Below are positions 43,809 through 52,499 of a DNA stretch of 64,000 nt, piece by piece. The notes beneath the pieces are model-generated. The model searched no databases, was not told where the DNA came from, and saw nothing but the letters and a program-made list of their open reading frames with translations. Each line of letters opens with the position of its first letter. Position 1 is the stretch's first letter. Both the position numbers and the translations under genes were made by a program. This DNA is from an uncultured Lachnospiraceae bacterium (GTDB lineage Bacteria > Bacillota > Clostridia > Lachnospirales > Lachnospiraceae), in assembly GCA_947586255.1 (NCBI GenBank), contig CANPXP010000007.1:27971-91970 (forward strand), given 5' to 3'.

Positions 43809-45332
43809 ATGAAATTTACAGAGAATGGTATGGATCTCAGAATGGAGGACAAGATGGAATTATTGCAGAAGAGCAAAACGGGCAAGAAGACAAGACCGGT
43901 CAAGGTGCTGCAGTTCGGCGAGGGAAATTTCCTGCGCGGGTTTGTGGACTACATGATCGATATTGCCAATGAGAAGGGGTTATTTGACGGAGACATTGTT
44001 CTGGTGAAGCCGATCGAGTACGGCACACTGGATCGTTTTCATAATCAGGAGTGCCAGTATACGGTTTCTCTGCGTGGTATCGTGGACGGCGAGCCGACCG
44101 TGATGAACCGCGTGATCACCAGCGTGGCGGACGCCGTGGCTGCGCATGAGGAGTATGAGAAGTACAGCGCTTACGCAAAGCTCGACACCCTGCGCTACAT
44201 CGTGTCCAACACCACCGAGGCGGGTATCGTCTACGACGAGAGCGACAGGCTGGAGATGAATCCGCCTAAGAGCTTCCCGGCCAAGCTGGCGAAATTCCTG
44301 TATGAGAGATATAAGCACTTCAACGGCGCGCAGGACAAAGGCCTGGTGATGCTGCCGGTGGAGCTGATCGACGACAACGGCATTCACCTGAGAGAGTGCG
44401 TGCTGAAGCAGGCGGACAACTGGGGCCTGGAGGACGGCTTTAAGAAGTGGCTCGACGAGGCCTGCGTCTTCACCTCCACGCTGGTGGACAGAATCATCAC
44501 CGGCTATCCGAAGGATGAGGATGAGAAACTCTGGCAGGAGTGGGGTTACAGGGATGAGTTGATCGTGACGGGCGAGCCTTTTGCACTCTGGGTAATCGAG
44601 AGCGCGAAGGACATCAGCGGGGAACTCCCGCTCGACAAGGCGCTGGAGGGCATGTCCGGCATGAACGTGATCTTCACGGACAACCAGAAGCCGTACAAGC
44701 AGAGAAAGGTGCGCATCTTAAACGGCGCTCACACATCCTTTGTTCTCGCCTCCTATCTGGCGGGCAACGACATCGTGCTGGAGTCCATGAAGGATGAGCT
44801 GATCTTTAAGTTTATGAAGGAGACGATCTACGACGAGGTGATCCCGACGCTGACGCTGCCGAAGCAGGAACTGGAGGATTTCGCGCAGGCGGTGATCACG
44901 AGATTTAACAATCCGTATGTGAAGCATGCGCTTCTGTCGATCTCCCTCAACTCCGTGTCCAAGTGGCGCGCGAGATGTATGCCCAGTTTCCTCGGCTATG
45001 TCGAGAAGAACGGCAAGCTGCCCACGCATCTGACCTTCTCCATCGCGGCGCTGATGGCGTTCTATCAGGGCACGGAGCTCAGAGACAAGGCGCTGATCGG
45101 CCACAGGGACGGCAAGGAATACCAGATCATGGACGACGCGGCGGTGCTGCAGTTCTTCGCGGAGAACACCGGCAAGGACACGAAGCAGTTCGTCACGGCC
45201 TTCCTGAACAACGAGGAGTTCTTCGGACCGGAACTGGGCAAGACGCAGGGACTTGCGGACGCGGTTGCCGGCTATCTTGACGAGATCAACGCTAAGGGTA
45301 TGAGAAAAACGATGGAGGAGCATTTCTCATGA
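43809..45332 (+). CDS. uxaB: Tagaturonate reductase (altronate oxidoreductase)
   Basis: UxaB reduces tagaturonate to altronate with NADH. The 507-residue protein has the mannitol dehydrogenase-type Rossmann start VLQFGEGNFLRGFVDYMID and the catalytic-region NGAHTSFVLASYLAG, as in UxaB. ATG 43809 has GGAGGG three bases upstream. ATG 43854 has GGAGG at better spacing and fits the usual N-terminal length, so the true start may be there. The stop overlaps the uxaA start. Confidence 0.93.
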   Translation: MKFTENGMDLRMEDKMELLQKSKTGKKTRPVKVLQFGEGNFLRGFVDYMIDIANEKGLFDGDIVLVKPIEYGTLDRFHNQECQYTVSLRGIVDGEPTVMNRVITSVADAVAAHEEYEKYSAYAKLDTLRYIVSNTTEAGIVYDESDRLEMNPPKSFPAKLAKFLYERYKHFNGAQDKGLVMLPVELIDDNGIHLRECVLKQADNWGLEDGFKKWLDEACVFTSTLVDRIITGYPKDEDEKLWQEWGYRDELIVTGEPFALWVIESAKDISGELPLDKALEGMSGMNVIFTDNQKPYKQRKVRILNGAHTSFVLASYLAGNDIVLESMKDELIFKFMKETIYDEVIPTLTLPKQELEDFAQAVITRFNNPYVKHALLSISLNSVSKWRARCMPSFLGYVEKNGKLPTHLTFSIAALMAFYQGTELRDKALIGHRDGKEYQIMDDAAVLQFFAENTGKDTKQFVTAFLNNEEFFGPELGKTQGLADAVAGYLDEINAKGMRKTMEEHFS

Positions 45333-46807
45333 TGATATTGAGAATCAACGACGGCGACAATGTCGCCGTCGCAATAGAGACAATACCGGAAGGCGCGCAG
45401 GTGTCCGTCGGGGGCGAGACTGTCACCGCTGTCACGGAGATCCCCGCGGGCCACAAGATGGCGCTTCGGGATCTTGCGGCGGGCGAGGAGGTCGTCAAGT
45501 ACGGCTACCCCATCGGCCACACGAAGGAGGCTGTGCGGAAGGGCGAGTGGATCCACACGCACAATTTAAAGACCGGCCTCGGCGATCTTCTGACCTATAC
45601 CTACGAGCCGACGGAGCGGAGGGAACTGCCCGCCAGAGAGGCGTACTTTGAAGGATTTGAGCGGAGCGACGGAACGGTTGGTGTGCGCAATGAGATCTGG
45701 GTCATCCCCACGGTGGGCTGCGTGAACAATGTGGCGGGTGCCATCGCGAAGCAGGCCAACGCCTATGTGAAGGGGAGCGTGGAGGAGGTTATCGCTTTTC
45801 CGCATCCCTACGGCTGCTCCCAGATGGGGGATGACCAGGAGCACACGAGAACGATCCTCGCAGATCTGATCCATCACCCCAACGCGGGCGGCGTGCTCGT
45901 TCTGGGGCTCGGCTGTGAGAACAGCAACATCGATGTGCTGAAAGAGTACATAGGCGAGTATGACGCGGACCGCGTGAAATTCCTGGTGTGCCAGGAGAGT
46001 GCGGACGAGATCGCGGACGGCGTGGCGATCGTGAAGGAACTGATCGAGCGCGCCTCTGTGCTGAAGCGGACGAAGATCAGCGCCTCCAAGCTGATCGTCG
46101 GCCTCAAGTGCGGCGGAAGCGACGGCTTCTCGGGCATCACGGCGAATCCGTTGGTCGGGCGTTTCTCCGATCTGCTGATCGGTGCGGGCGGCACGACGAT
46201 CCTCACGGAAGTGCCGGAGATGTTCGGCGCGGAGACGATTCTGATGAATCGCTGCGCGAACGAGCAGCTGTTTGACAAGACGGTGACGCTCATCAACGAT
46301 TTCAAGAATTATTTCAAGAGCAATAACCAGACCATCTACGAGAACCCTTCGCCGGGCAACAAGAAGGGCGGTATTTCCACGCTGGAGGACAAATCTCTCG
46401 GCTGCACGCAGAAATCCGGCAGCGCCGCTGTGACAGGCGTGCTGCACTACGGCGAGCGGGTGCAGACGGCGGGGCTGAATCTCTTGAGCGCGCCGGGCAA
46501 CGATCTGGTTGCGGCGACAGCTCTGGCTGCCAGCGGCGCGCATATTGTTCTTTTCACCACGGGGCGTGGAACGCCTTTCGCATCGCCTGTTCCGACCATG
46601 AAGATCGCGAGCAATTCCGGCCTTGCGGGAAGGAAGTCCAACTGGATCGACTTCAACGCTGGCACGCTGGTGGAGGGCGGCAGCATGGAAGATACTGCGG
46701 AAGAGCTCTTCCAATTGGTGTTGGAGACAGCCTCCGGCAGGAAGGTGTGCAGTGAGAAAGCGGGCTTCCACGACATGGCGATCTTTAAACAGGGAGTAAC
46801 TTTGTAA
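45329..46807 (+). CDS. uxaA: Altronate dehydratase
   Basis: UxaA dehydrates altronate to 2-keto-3-deoxygluconate. The 492-residue protein has an N-terminal SAF domain (residues about 1-95) and the D-galactarate/altronate dehydratase core with PHPYGCSQMGDD, GLGCENSNID, LKCGGSDGFSGITANP and a Cys/His-rich iron site. ATG 45329 overlaps the uxaB stop. No uxuA or uxuB (mannonate branch) is in the window, so the locus is directed at galacturonate. Confidence 0.95.
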   Translation: MMILRINDGDNVAVAIETIPEGAQVSVGGETVTAVTEIPAGHKMALRDLAAGEEVVKYGYPIGHTKEAVRKGEWIHTHNLKTGLGDLLTYTYEPTERRELPAREAYFEGFERSDGTVGVRNEIWVIPTVGCVNNVAGAIAKQANAYVKGSVEEVIAFPHPYGCSQMGDDQEHTRTILADLIHHPNAGGVLVLGLGCENSNIDVLKEYIGEYDADRVKFLVCQESADEIADGVAIVKELIERASVLKRTKISASKLIVGLKCGGSDGFSGITANPLVGRFSDLLIGAGGTTILTEVPEMFGAETILMNRCANEQLFDKTVTLINDFKNYFKSNNQTIYENPSPGNKKGGISTLEDKSLGCTQKSGSAAVTGVLHYGERVQTAGLNLLSAPGNDLVAATALAASGAHIVLFTTGRGTPFASPVPTMKIASNSGLAGRKSNWIDFNAGTLVEGGSMEDTAEELFQLVLETASGRKVCSEKAGFHDMAIFKQGVTL

Positions 46808-46865
46808 GAGAGCGGTATAGCGGCTGCGATACCGGGCATATAATCATGGAGGGAGAAGAAAGAAT

Positions 46866-47978
46866 ATGGGAATGGAAGAGAGGGTAAATTCTTTTATCGA
46901 CGAGTATCTGAAGGGGTACAAGCGATACAAGGAATACTGGAACTACGAAGACGGCTGCGTGCTGCTGGGGGCGAAGTATCTGTACGACGTGACCGGCGAT
47001 CAGAAGTATTTCTCGTTCATTGAGAATTATCTGAAGCACTTCGTGATGGAGGATGGCACGATCGCGCATTACGAGTTGGAGAAATTCAATATCGACAGCA
47101 TCAACAGCGGCAAGATCCTCTTCTTTATGTATGACGTCACGGGCGAGGAGAAATACCGCAAGGCGATCGAGTTTGTCATGAACAGGCTGCGCATACATCC
47201 GAGATGCTCCACCGGCAATTTCTTCCATAAGGAAATCTATCCGAACCAGATCTGGCTGGACGGCCTGTATATGGCGCAGCCCTTCTATATGGAGTACGAG
47301 ACGAAGTACGAGAAGAAGGAGAAGTACAACGATATCATCTCCCAGTTTGAGAATGTGCAGAAGTATCTGTATGACAAGGATAAGGGACTGTGCTATCACG
47401 CTTACGACGAGGCGAAGGAGCAGTTCTGGGCGAACAAGGAGACGGGTTGTTCTCCGAACTTCTGGCTCCGCAGCATGGGCTGGTATCTGATGGCGCTCGT
47501 CGATGTCATGGACAAGATGAGCATCGAGATCTATGAGCAGTACCGCACGCTGGAGGATATCTACAAGCTGATGCTGAAGGGCATTCTGCAGTATCAGGAC
47601 AAGGATTCCAAGCTGTTCTATCAGGTGATCGACAGGGCTGACGTGGAGGGCAACTATCTGGAGACCTCCGGCAGCGCGATGGTCGGCTATTCCATTCTGA
47701 AGGCGTGCCGCATGGGTATTCTGCAGAAGGAGAAGTACGAGTCCATAGGAATGGAGATCGTGGAGAGCCTGGCGAATAACAAGCTGCAGGAGATCGACGG
47801 CAGGTTGCAGCTCACGGGGATCTGCTCCGTGGCCGGACTGGGCCCTGCGAGCAACCCGAAGCGGGACGGCAGCGTGGAGTACTATCTGTCCGAGCCGGTT
47901 GTGGCGGACGACTCCAAGGGCGTCGGACCCTTTATGATGGCTTACGCACAGTATCTGGCGGCCAAGAGGGAGCAGTGA
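46866..47978 (+). CDS. Unsaturated rhamnogalacturonyl hydrolase (GH105, YteR/YesR-like)
   Basis: GH105 enzymes hydrate and release the 4,5-unsaturated uronate from oligosaccharides made by pectate or rhamnogalacturonan lyases. The 370-residue (alpha/alpha)6-barrel protein has QIWLDGLYMAQPF with the catalytic Asp, SPNFWLRSMGWYLMAL and SGSAMVGYSILKA. It lacks a signal peptide, so it acts on imported oligomers. The unsaturated uronate product feeds KduI and KduD encoded 9 kb downstream. Start preceded by GGAGGGAGAAGAA. Confidence 0.92.
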   Translation: MGMEERVNSFIDEYLKGYKRYKEYWNYEDGCVLLGAKYLYDVTGDQKYFSFIENYLKHFVMEDGTIAHYELEKFNIDSINSGKILFFMYDVTGEEKYRKAIEFVMNRLRIHPRCSTGNFFHKEIYPNQIWLDGLYMAQPFYMEYETKYEKKEKYNDIISQFENVQKYLYDKDKGLCYHAYDEAKEQFWANKETGCSPNFWLRSMGWYLMALVDVMDKMSIEIYEQYRTLEDIYKLMLKGILQYQDKDSKLFYQVIDRADVEGNYLETSGSAMVGYSILKACRMGILQKEKYESIGMEIVESLANNKLQEIDGRLQLTGICSVAGLGPASNPKRDGSVEYYLSEPVVADDSKGVGPFMMAYAQYLAAKREQ

Positions 47979-48006
47979 GACACAGATTCGCGACAGGGAG
48001 GATCCT

Positions 48007-49566
48007 ATGGAGATAGAATTGTTGACGAAGACCGCGAGGAGTGCGACCTTAAAGCTCGCGGACGGCGGTATCTATAACACGAAGAAGCCGTACCGCCTGG
48101 CGCTGAACGGGGAGGCCGTGAAGGAGACGGATACGGTGGTCACTTCTCTGTTTGGCCTGAAGCCCGACACGGAGTATGCGCTCAGCGTGACGGACGCTCA
48201 GGGAGCAGAAGCGGGAAGCTTTACCTTCCGCACGGACTATGAGTTCGTCACGCTGAATGTGAAGGACTTCGGTGCGAAGGGCGACGGCGAGAGCGATGAC
48301 ACGAAATATATACAGGCGGCGATCATGGCCTGCCCGAAGGACAGCCGCGTGCTGATCCCGGCGGGCACCTACCGGATCACGAGCCTTTTCCTGAAGAGCC
48401 ATGTGCGGATCGAGGTGGCCGCGGGCGCGGAGCTTCTGGCGATCACGGACAGGCAGGAGTTCCCGAAATTCCCGGCGCTGATCGAGAGCTACGACGAGAC
48501 GGACGAGTATTATCTGGGCACCTGGGAGGGCAATCCGCTGCCGATGTTCGCGGCGATCATCACGGGGATCGGCGTGGAGGATGTGGTGCTGTACGGCGAG
48601 GGCTGCATCAACGGCAACGCCTCCGCGGACAACTGGTGGAAGGATCCGAAGGTGATGAATATCGCTTTCCGGCCCAGAATGTTCTTCATCAATCACTGTG
48701 AGGACATCGTGCTGCAGGGCGTCAAATTCTGCAACAGTCCCTCTTGGACGCTGCATCCGTTCTTCAGTAAGAAGTTGGGCTTCTATGACCTGAAGATCGA
48801 GAATCCGAGCGTGTCGCCCAACACTGATGGGCTGGATCCCGAATCCTGCAAGGATGTGGAGATCGCCGGCATACGTTTCAGCCTGGGCGACGACTGCATC
48901 GCTGTGAAATCCGGCAAGATCTATATGGGCAGGAAACATAAGACCCCTTCGGAGAATATACATATCTATCAATGCCTGATGCAGGACGGCCACGGCGCGG
49001 TTACGATCGGCAGCGAGATGGCGGGCGGCGTGAAGAACCTGACCGTGGAGGAGTGCCTTTTTTCCAATACGGACAGAGGGCTTCGGATCAAAACGAGGCG
49101 CGGGAGAGGCGAGGACGCAGTGCTTGACAAGATCACGTTCCGCGGGATCAACATGGATCATGTGATGACGCCCTTCGTGGTGAACTGCTTCTATTTCTGC
49201 GATCCGGACGGCAAGACGGAGTATGTGCAGAGCAGGGAGAAATGCCCGGTGGATCACAGGACACCGTATATCAAGCGGCTGTGCTTCGAGGATATCGACG
49301 CGAAGAATTGCCATGTGGCGGCGGCTTATTTCGACGGGCTGCCCGAGCAGAAGATCGAGGAGATCAGGATGAAGAATATTCGCGTCTCCTACGCGAAAGA
49401 TCCGAAGTGCGATGTGCCCGCCATGTCGGCGGGAGTGGAGGCCTGCTCCTTAAAGGGAATCTACGCCAGCAACGTAAAACGGCTCCTCTTGGAGAATGTG
49501 GAAGTGACAGGCGCTGCGGGTGATCCGATCATCGCTGTCGGCGTAGATGAAATGCAGCAAAATTAA
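48007..49566 (+). CDS. Polygalacturonase-type glycoside hydrolase family 28, cytoplasmic
   Basis: The 519-residue protein has a short N-terminal beta domain (residues about 1-78) and a right-handed beta-helix with GH28 motifs: NTDGLDPES (Asp274), GDDCIAVKSG (Asp295 and Asp296), DGHGAVTIGSE (His329) and RGLRIKTRRG. The absence of a signal peptide and the extra N-terminal domain suggest an exo-acting enzyme on imported oligogalacturonides. GGGAGGATCCT precedes ATG 48007. Its 3' end overlaps the convergent CE8 gene by four bases. Confidence 0.92.
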   Translation: MEIELLTKTARSATLKLADGGIYNTKKPYRLALNGEAVKETDTVVTSLFGLKPDTEYALSVTDAQGAEAGSFTFRTDYEFVTLNVKDFGAKGDGESDDTKYIQAAIMACPKDSRVLIPAGTYRITSLFLKSHVRIEVAAGAELLAITDRQEFPKFPALIESYDETDEYYLGTWEGNPLPMFAAIITGIGVEDVVLYGEGCINGNASADNWWKDPKVMNIAFRPRMFFINHCEDIVLQGVKFCNSPSWTLHPFFSKKLGFYDLKIENPSVSPNTDGLDPESCKDVEIAGIRFSLGDDCIAVKSGKIYMGRKHKTPSENIHIYQCLMQDGHGAVTIGSEMAGGVKNLTVEECLFSNTDRGLRIKTRRGRGEDAVLDKITFRGINMDHVMTPFVVNCFYFCDPDGKTEYVQSREKCPVDHRTPYIKRLCFEDIDAKNCHVAAAYFDGLPEQKIEEIRMKNIRVSYAKDPKCDVPAMSAGVEACSLKGIYASNVKRLLLENVEVTGAAGDPIIAVGVDEMQQN

Positions 49567-50573
49567 GTGAAAGCTGCAGGAAAGCCCGGAAGCACCAGCT
49601 CCTTCGCATAGTGGAGCGCCTCTTCCGCCGACAGCAGGCGGACGAAATCGGCGCGGCGATCCGGGGCTGCACCGGGGCCGGTGCTTCCGTATTCGGCGTA
49701 AAGAACCGTCTCTCGGGCCTGCGGCTTGTTCCAGTCGTGGAAACCTTCGGGGCGGATATGTTCGCCCAGTTCACAGCTCAGAAGTACCGTCTGCGCATAG
49801 TCGCGCCAGGGTCTCCCGAGATAGACGCTCGCCTTGGGACATGTGGAGGTGAAGCGGCACCGGTCGAAGACATAGCCGTAGGGACTTCCCTCCGGCGTGG
49901 AGGCGGCTGTGGCATAGCCGTAGACGGGGGCGCTGCCGTCCGGCTCCGGAGGAAGTTTTTCGGAGAAGACGGAAGCAATCTCACAGTTTTCAAAGTAAGC
50001 GATGGCGCTGCCGAAGATAAAGTCCACGTCACCGCAGATATAACAGTCTTTATAGTAGTGGTGTCCGACGCGCCTTTCGGCGAATTCTTTGGGGCCGGTA
50101 AAACCGCCGATCTGCATGGGGGCAGGCGGCAGGGGGCCTGTGAAGAGCGTATCCTGATAGCTTTCCAGACGACAGGATTTGATACAGAGATTGTCTCCGT
50201 CGGCGTACAGGGCGACTGCCTGTCCGGCTTTGGAACGCGGAAACGCGCTGTTGCGGATTGTCAGATTCTCGAGCGTGACACGGTCGGCGTCCAGCAGGAA
50301 GGTGTAGGAGCGGAAGGTTCCGCGCTTCGAGCCGTCCGGCATGAGGTCTCGGGCATAGTCGCCGTAGGTGATGACGCACTCTCCGGCGGAGGAGCCGATC
50401 AGGTGTACGTCGGGGCGGTTGAGGGTGATCTTTTCCTCGTAGACGCCGGGGGCGACTTCGATGGTGACAGGCTCGCTGCTGTCCGCTGGAATGTGAGCGA
50501 TCGCCTGGGTAATGGTAGGAAAAGTGTTTGCGGCGGCGGATGCGCCGTCCGGTGCAACAGTCAGTTTTAACAT
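49563..50573 (-). CDS. Pectin methylesterase (CE8), cytoplasmic
   Basis: This enzyme removes methyl esters from galacturonan. The 336-residue beta-helix protein has Gln118 (AGQAVALY), Gln140-Asp141 (ESYQDTLFT), the nucleophilic Asp184 (GDVDFIFGSA) and Arg254/Trp256 (LGRPWRDYAQT), the full CE8 active site. There is no signal peptide. I start at ATG 50573, preceded by AAGGAGG; an in-frame upstream codon at 50603 lies before that site. It is the only minus-strand gene between uxaB and kduD and needs its own promoter, in the 75-base gap to the flavoprotein gene. Confidence 0.92.
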   Translation of the reverse strand: MLKLTVAPDGASAAANTFPTITQAIAHIPADSSEPVTIEVAPGVYEEKITLNRPDVHLIGSSAGECVITYGDYARDLMPDGSKRGTFRSYTFLLDADRVTLENLTIRNSAFPRSKAGQAVALYADGDNLCIKSCRLESYQDTLFTGPLPPAPMQIGGFTGPKEFAERRVGHHYYKDCYICGDVDFIFGSAIAYFENCEIASVFSEKLPPEPDGSAPVYGYATAASTPEGSPYGYVFDRCRFTSTCPKASVYLGRPWRDYAQTVLLSCELGEHIRPEGFHDWNKPQARETVLYAEYGSTGPGAAPDRRADFVRLLSAEEALHYAKELVLPGFPAAFT

Positions 50574-50648
50574 GGGTATGGCCCTCCTTTTTGCTGTTAT
50601 CATAGCACAAAAGAGGGGAAAACGAAAGATGTGTAGAGAGGGTAGGGT

Positions 50649-52499
50649 ATGAGCAGACTGAAAATCAGCACGCCGAATCAGGCGCAGCTAACGGTAGAGC
50701 GGTTATACAAAGATCTGGAACGTCACATCATCGCGAGTCCTCCCGGACTGTGTCCCATCGATCTGCAGCTGTCTTTCTTGAAGACCTGTCACGCGCAGAC
50801 CTGCGGCAAATGTGTGCCCTGCAGGGTCGGAATCTTACAGCTTTCCCATCTGTTGGAGGATGTACTGGAAAACAGGGCGGATCTGCATACGCTGGATCTG
50901 ATCGAGGAGACGGCGAACAACATCACGGACTCCGCCGACTGCGCGATCGGGTACGAGGCGGCGCACATGGTGCTGGCGGGGCTTGTGGGCTTCCGCGATG
51001 ATTATCTGTATCACATCGAGCACGGCAAGTGCTCTTATTCCATCACCCAGCCGGTGCCCTGCGTGGCGCTGTGCCCGGCGGGTGTGGATATCCCAGGCTA
51101 TATCGCGCTGGTGGGCGAGGAGCGCTACGAGGACGCGGTGAAGCTGATCCGCAAGGACAATCCTTTCCCCACGGCCTGCGCGCTGATCTGCGAGCATCCC
51201 TGTGAGGCGAGATGCCGCAGGAACATGATCGACAGCTCGGTCAACATCAGAGGACTCAAGAAGATGGCGGTGGACAACGCGCGGGCGAACACCGTTCCTG
51301 TGCCCCGGAAGGCCGAGAGCACCGGCAAAAAAATCGCCATCGTGGGCGGCGGCCCCGGAGGCCTGTCGGCGGCCTACTATCTGGAGCTGATGGGGCACCA
51401 CGCCGTCGTGTTTGAGAGCAAGAGCAAACTGGGCGGGATGCTGCGCTACGGTATCCCGAATTACCGTTTCCCAAGAGAGAGACTGGAGGAGGATATCGAG
51501 GCGATCCTGTCCACGGGCGTGGAGGTGCACACCTCCGTGACGGTCGGCAACGAGGAGGACACGGTCTCCTTCGAGCAGCTGCGCAAGGATTACGACGCGG
51601 TCTACATCGCGATCGGTGCGCACACGGACAAGAAGATCGGTATCGAGGGTGAGGACTCCGAGGGCGTCATCTCCGCGGTGGAGATGCTGCGGGGGATCGG
51701 GGACGACAATCCGCCGGATTTCAAGGACAAGAGAGTGATCGTGGTGGGCGGCGGCAACGTCGCGATGGACTGCACCAGATCCGCGATTCGTCTGGGCGCG
51801 AAGTCCGTGGGTATTGCGTACCGCAGAAGGCAGGAGGATATGACCGCCCTGCCGGAGGAGGTGGAAGGAGCTATCGCGGAGGGCGCGGAGCTGTACAGCC
51901 TGAAAGCGCCTCATAAGATAGAAGCCGATGAGAACGGCAGGGTCGCGGCGATCTGGGTGGAGCCGCAGATCATCGGGCCGATCGACGCCTGGGGCAGAGC
52001 GAAGCCGGTGAAGGCCGATGTGGAGCTGATGAGGATCCCCTGCGATATCGTGGTTGTGGCCATCGGGCAGGGAATCGAATCCCGCCACTTTGAGGAGTCG
52101 GGTATTCCGGTCAAGAGAGGGATGTTGGACGCCATGAGCGAGAGCGGCATCAGGGATGTGCCCGGCGTCTTCGCGGGAGGCGACTGCGTGACGGGGCCGG
52201 CCACCGTGATCCGCGCGATCGCCGCTGGCAAGGTCGCCGCGGCCAACATCGACGAGTATCTGGGCTATCATCACACAATCTCCTGCGATGTGGAGATTCC
52301 GCAGGTGACTTACGGAGACAAACAACCCTGCGGCAGAATCAATCTGTGCGAGCGTGAGGCGTGCGAGAGAAGAAACGATTTCGACGCCATCGAATATTCC
52401 ATGACGAAGCAGGAGGCGGCCCAGGAGGCGGCGAGATGCCTCAGGTGTGATCACTTCGGCTACGGCAATCTGAAAGGGGGCAGGGCAGCGATATGGTAA
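50649..52499 (+). CDS. GltD-like NAD(P)H oxidoreductase with NuoF-type 4Fe-4S domain, hydrogenase partner
   Basis: The 616-residue flavoprotein has an N-terminal NuoF C-terminal-like 4Fe-4S domain (TCGKCVPCRVG, residues about 45-60), a Fer4_20 GltD domain (CVALCPAGVDIPGY, CEHPCEARC), an FAD Rossmann motif (IAIVGGGPGGLSAAYYLE) and an NAD(P) Rossmann motif (VIVVGGGNVAMDCTRSA). A further CLRCDHF lies at the C-terminus. It lacks the FMN domain of NuoF. It overlaps hydA by seven bases, so the two probably form one complex that moves electrons between NAD(P)H and protons; direction is inferred. Confidence 0.88.
   Translation: MSRLKISTPNQAQLTVERLYKDLERHIIASPPGLCPIDLQLSFLKTCHAQTCGKCVPCRVGILQLSHLLEDVLENRADLHTLDLIEETANNITDSADCAIGYEAAHMVLAGLVGFRDDYLYHIEHGKCSYSITQPVPCVALCPAGVDIPGYIALVGEERYEDAVKLIRKDNPFPTACALICEHPCEARCRRNMIDSSVNIRGLKKMAVDNARANTVPVPRKAESTGKKIAIVGGGPGGLSAAYYLELMGHHAVVFESKSKLGGMLRYGIPNYRFPRERLEEDIEAILSTGVEVHTSVTVGNEEDTVSFEQLRKDYDAVYIAIGAHTDKKIGIEGEDSEGVISAVEMLRGIGDDNPPDFKDKRVIVVGGGNVAMDCTRSAIRLGAKSVGIAYRRRQEDMTALPEEVEGAIAEGAELYSLKAPHKIEADENGRVAAIWVEPQIIGPIDAWGRAKPVKADVELMRIPCDIVVVAIGQGIESRHFEESGIPVKRGMLDAMSESGIRDVPGVFAGGDCVTGPATVIRAIAAGKVAAANIDEYLGYHHTISCDVEIPQVTYGDKQPCGRINLCEREACERRNDFDAIEYSMTKQEAAQEAARCLRCDHFGYGNLKGGRAAIW

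Noticed and set aside
49611..50570. A 319-codon plus-strand ORF opposite the CE8 gene
   Set aside because: The minus-strand frame has the full CE8 active site; the plus-strand translation has no family motif.
50835..52454. A 539-codon minus-strand ORF opposite the GltD-like gene
   Set aside because: Shadow of a gene with clear FAD, NAD(P) and 4Fe-4S motifs; the translation is Arg/His-rich noise.
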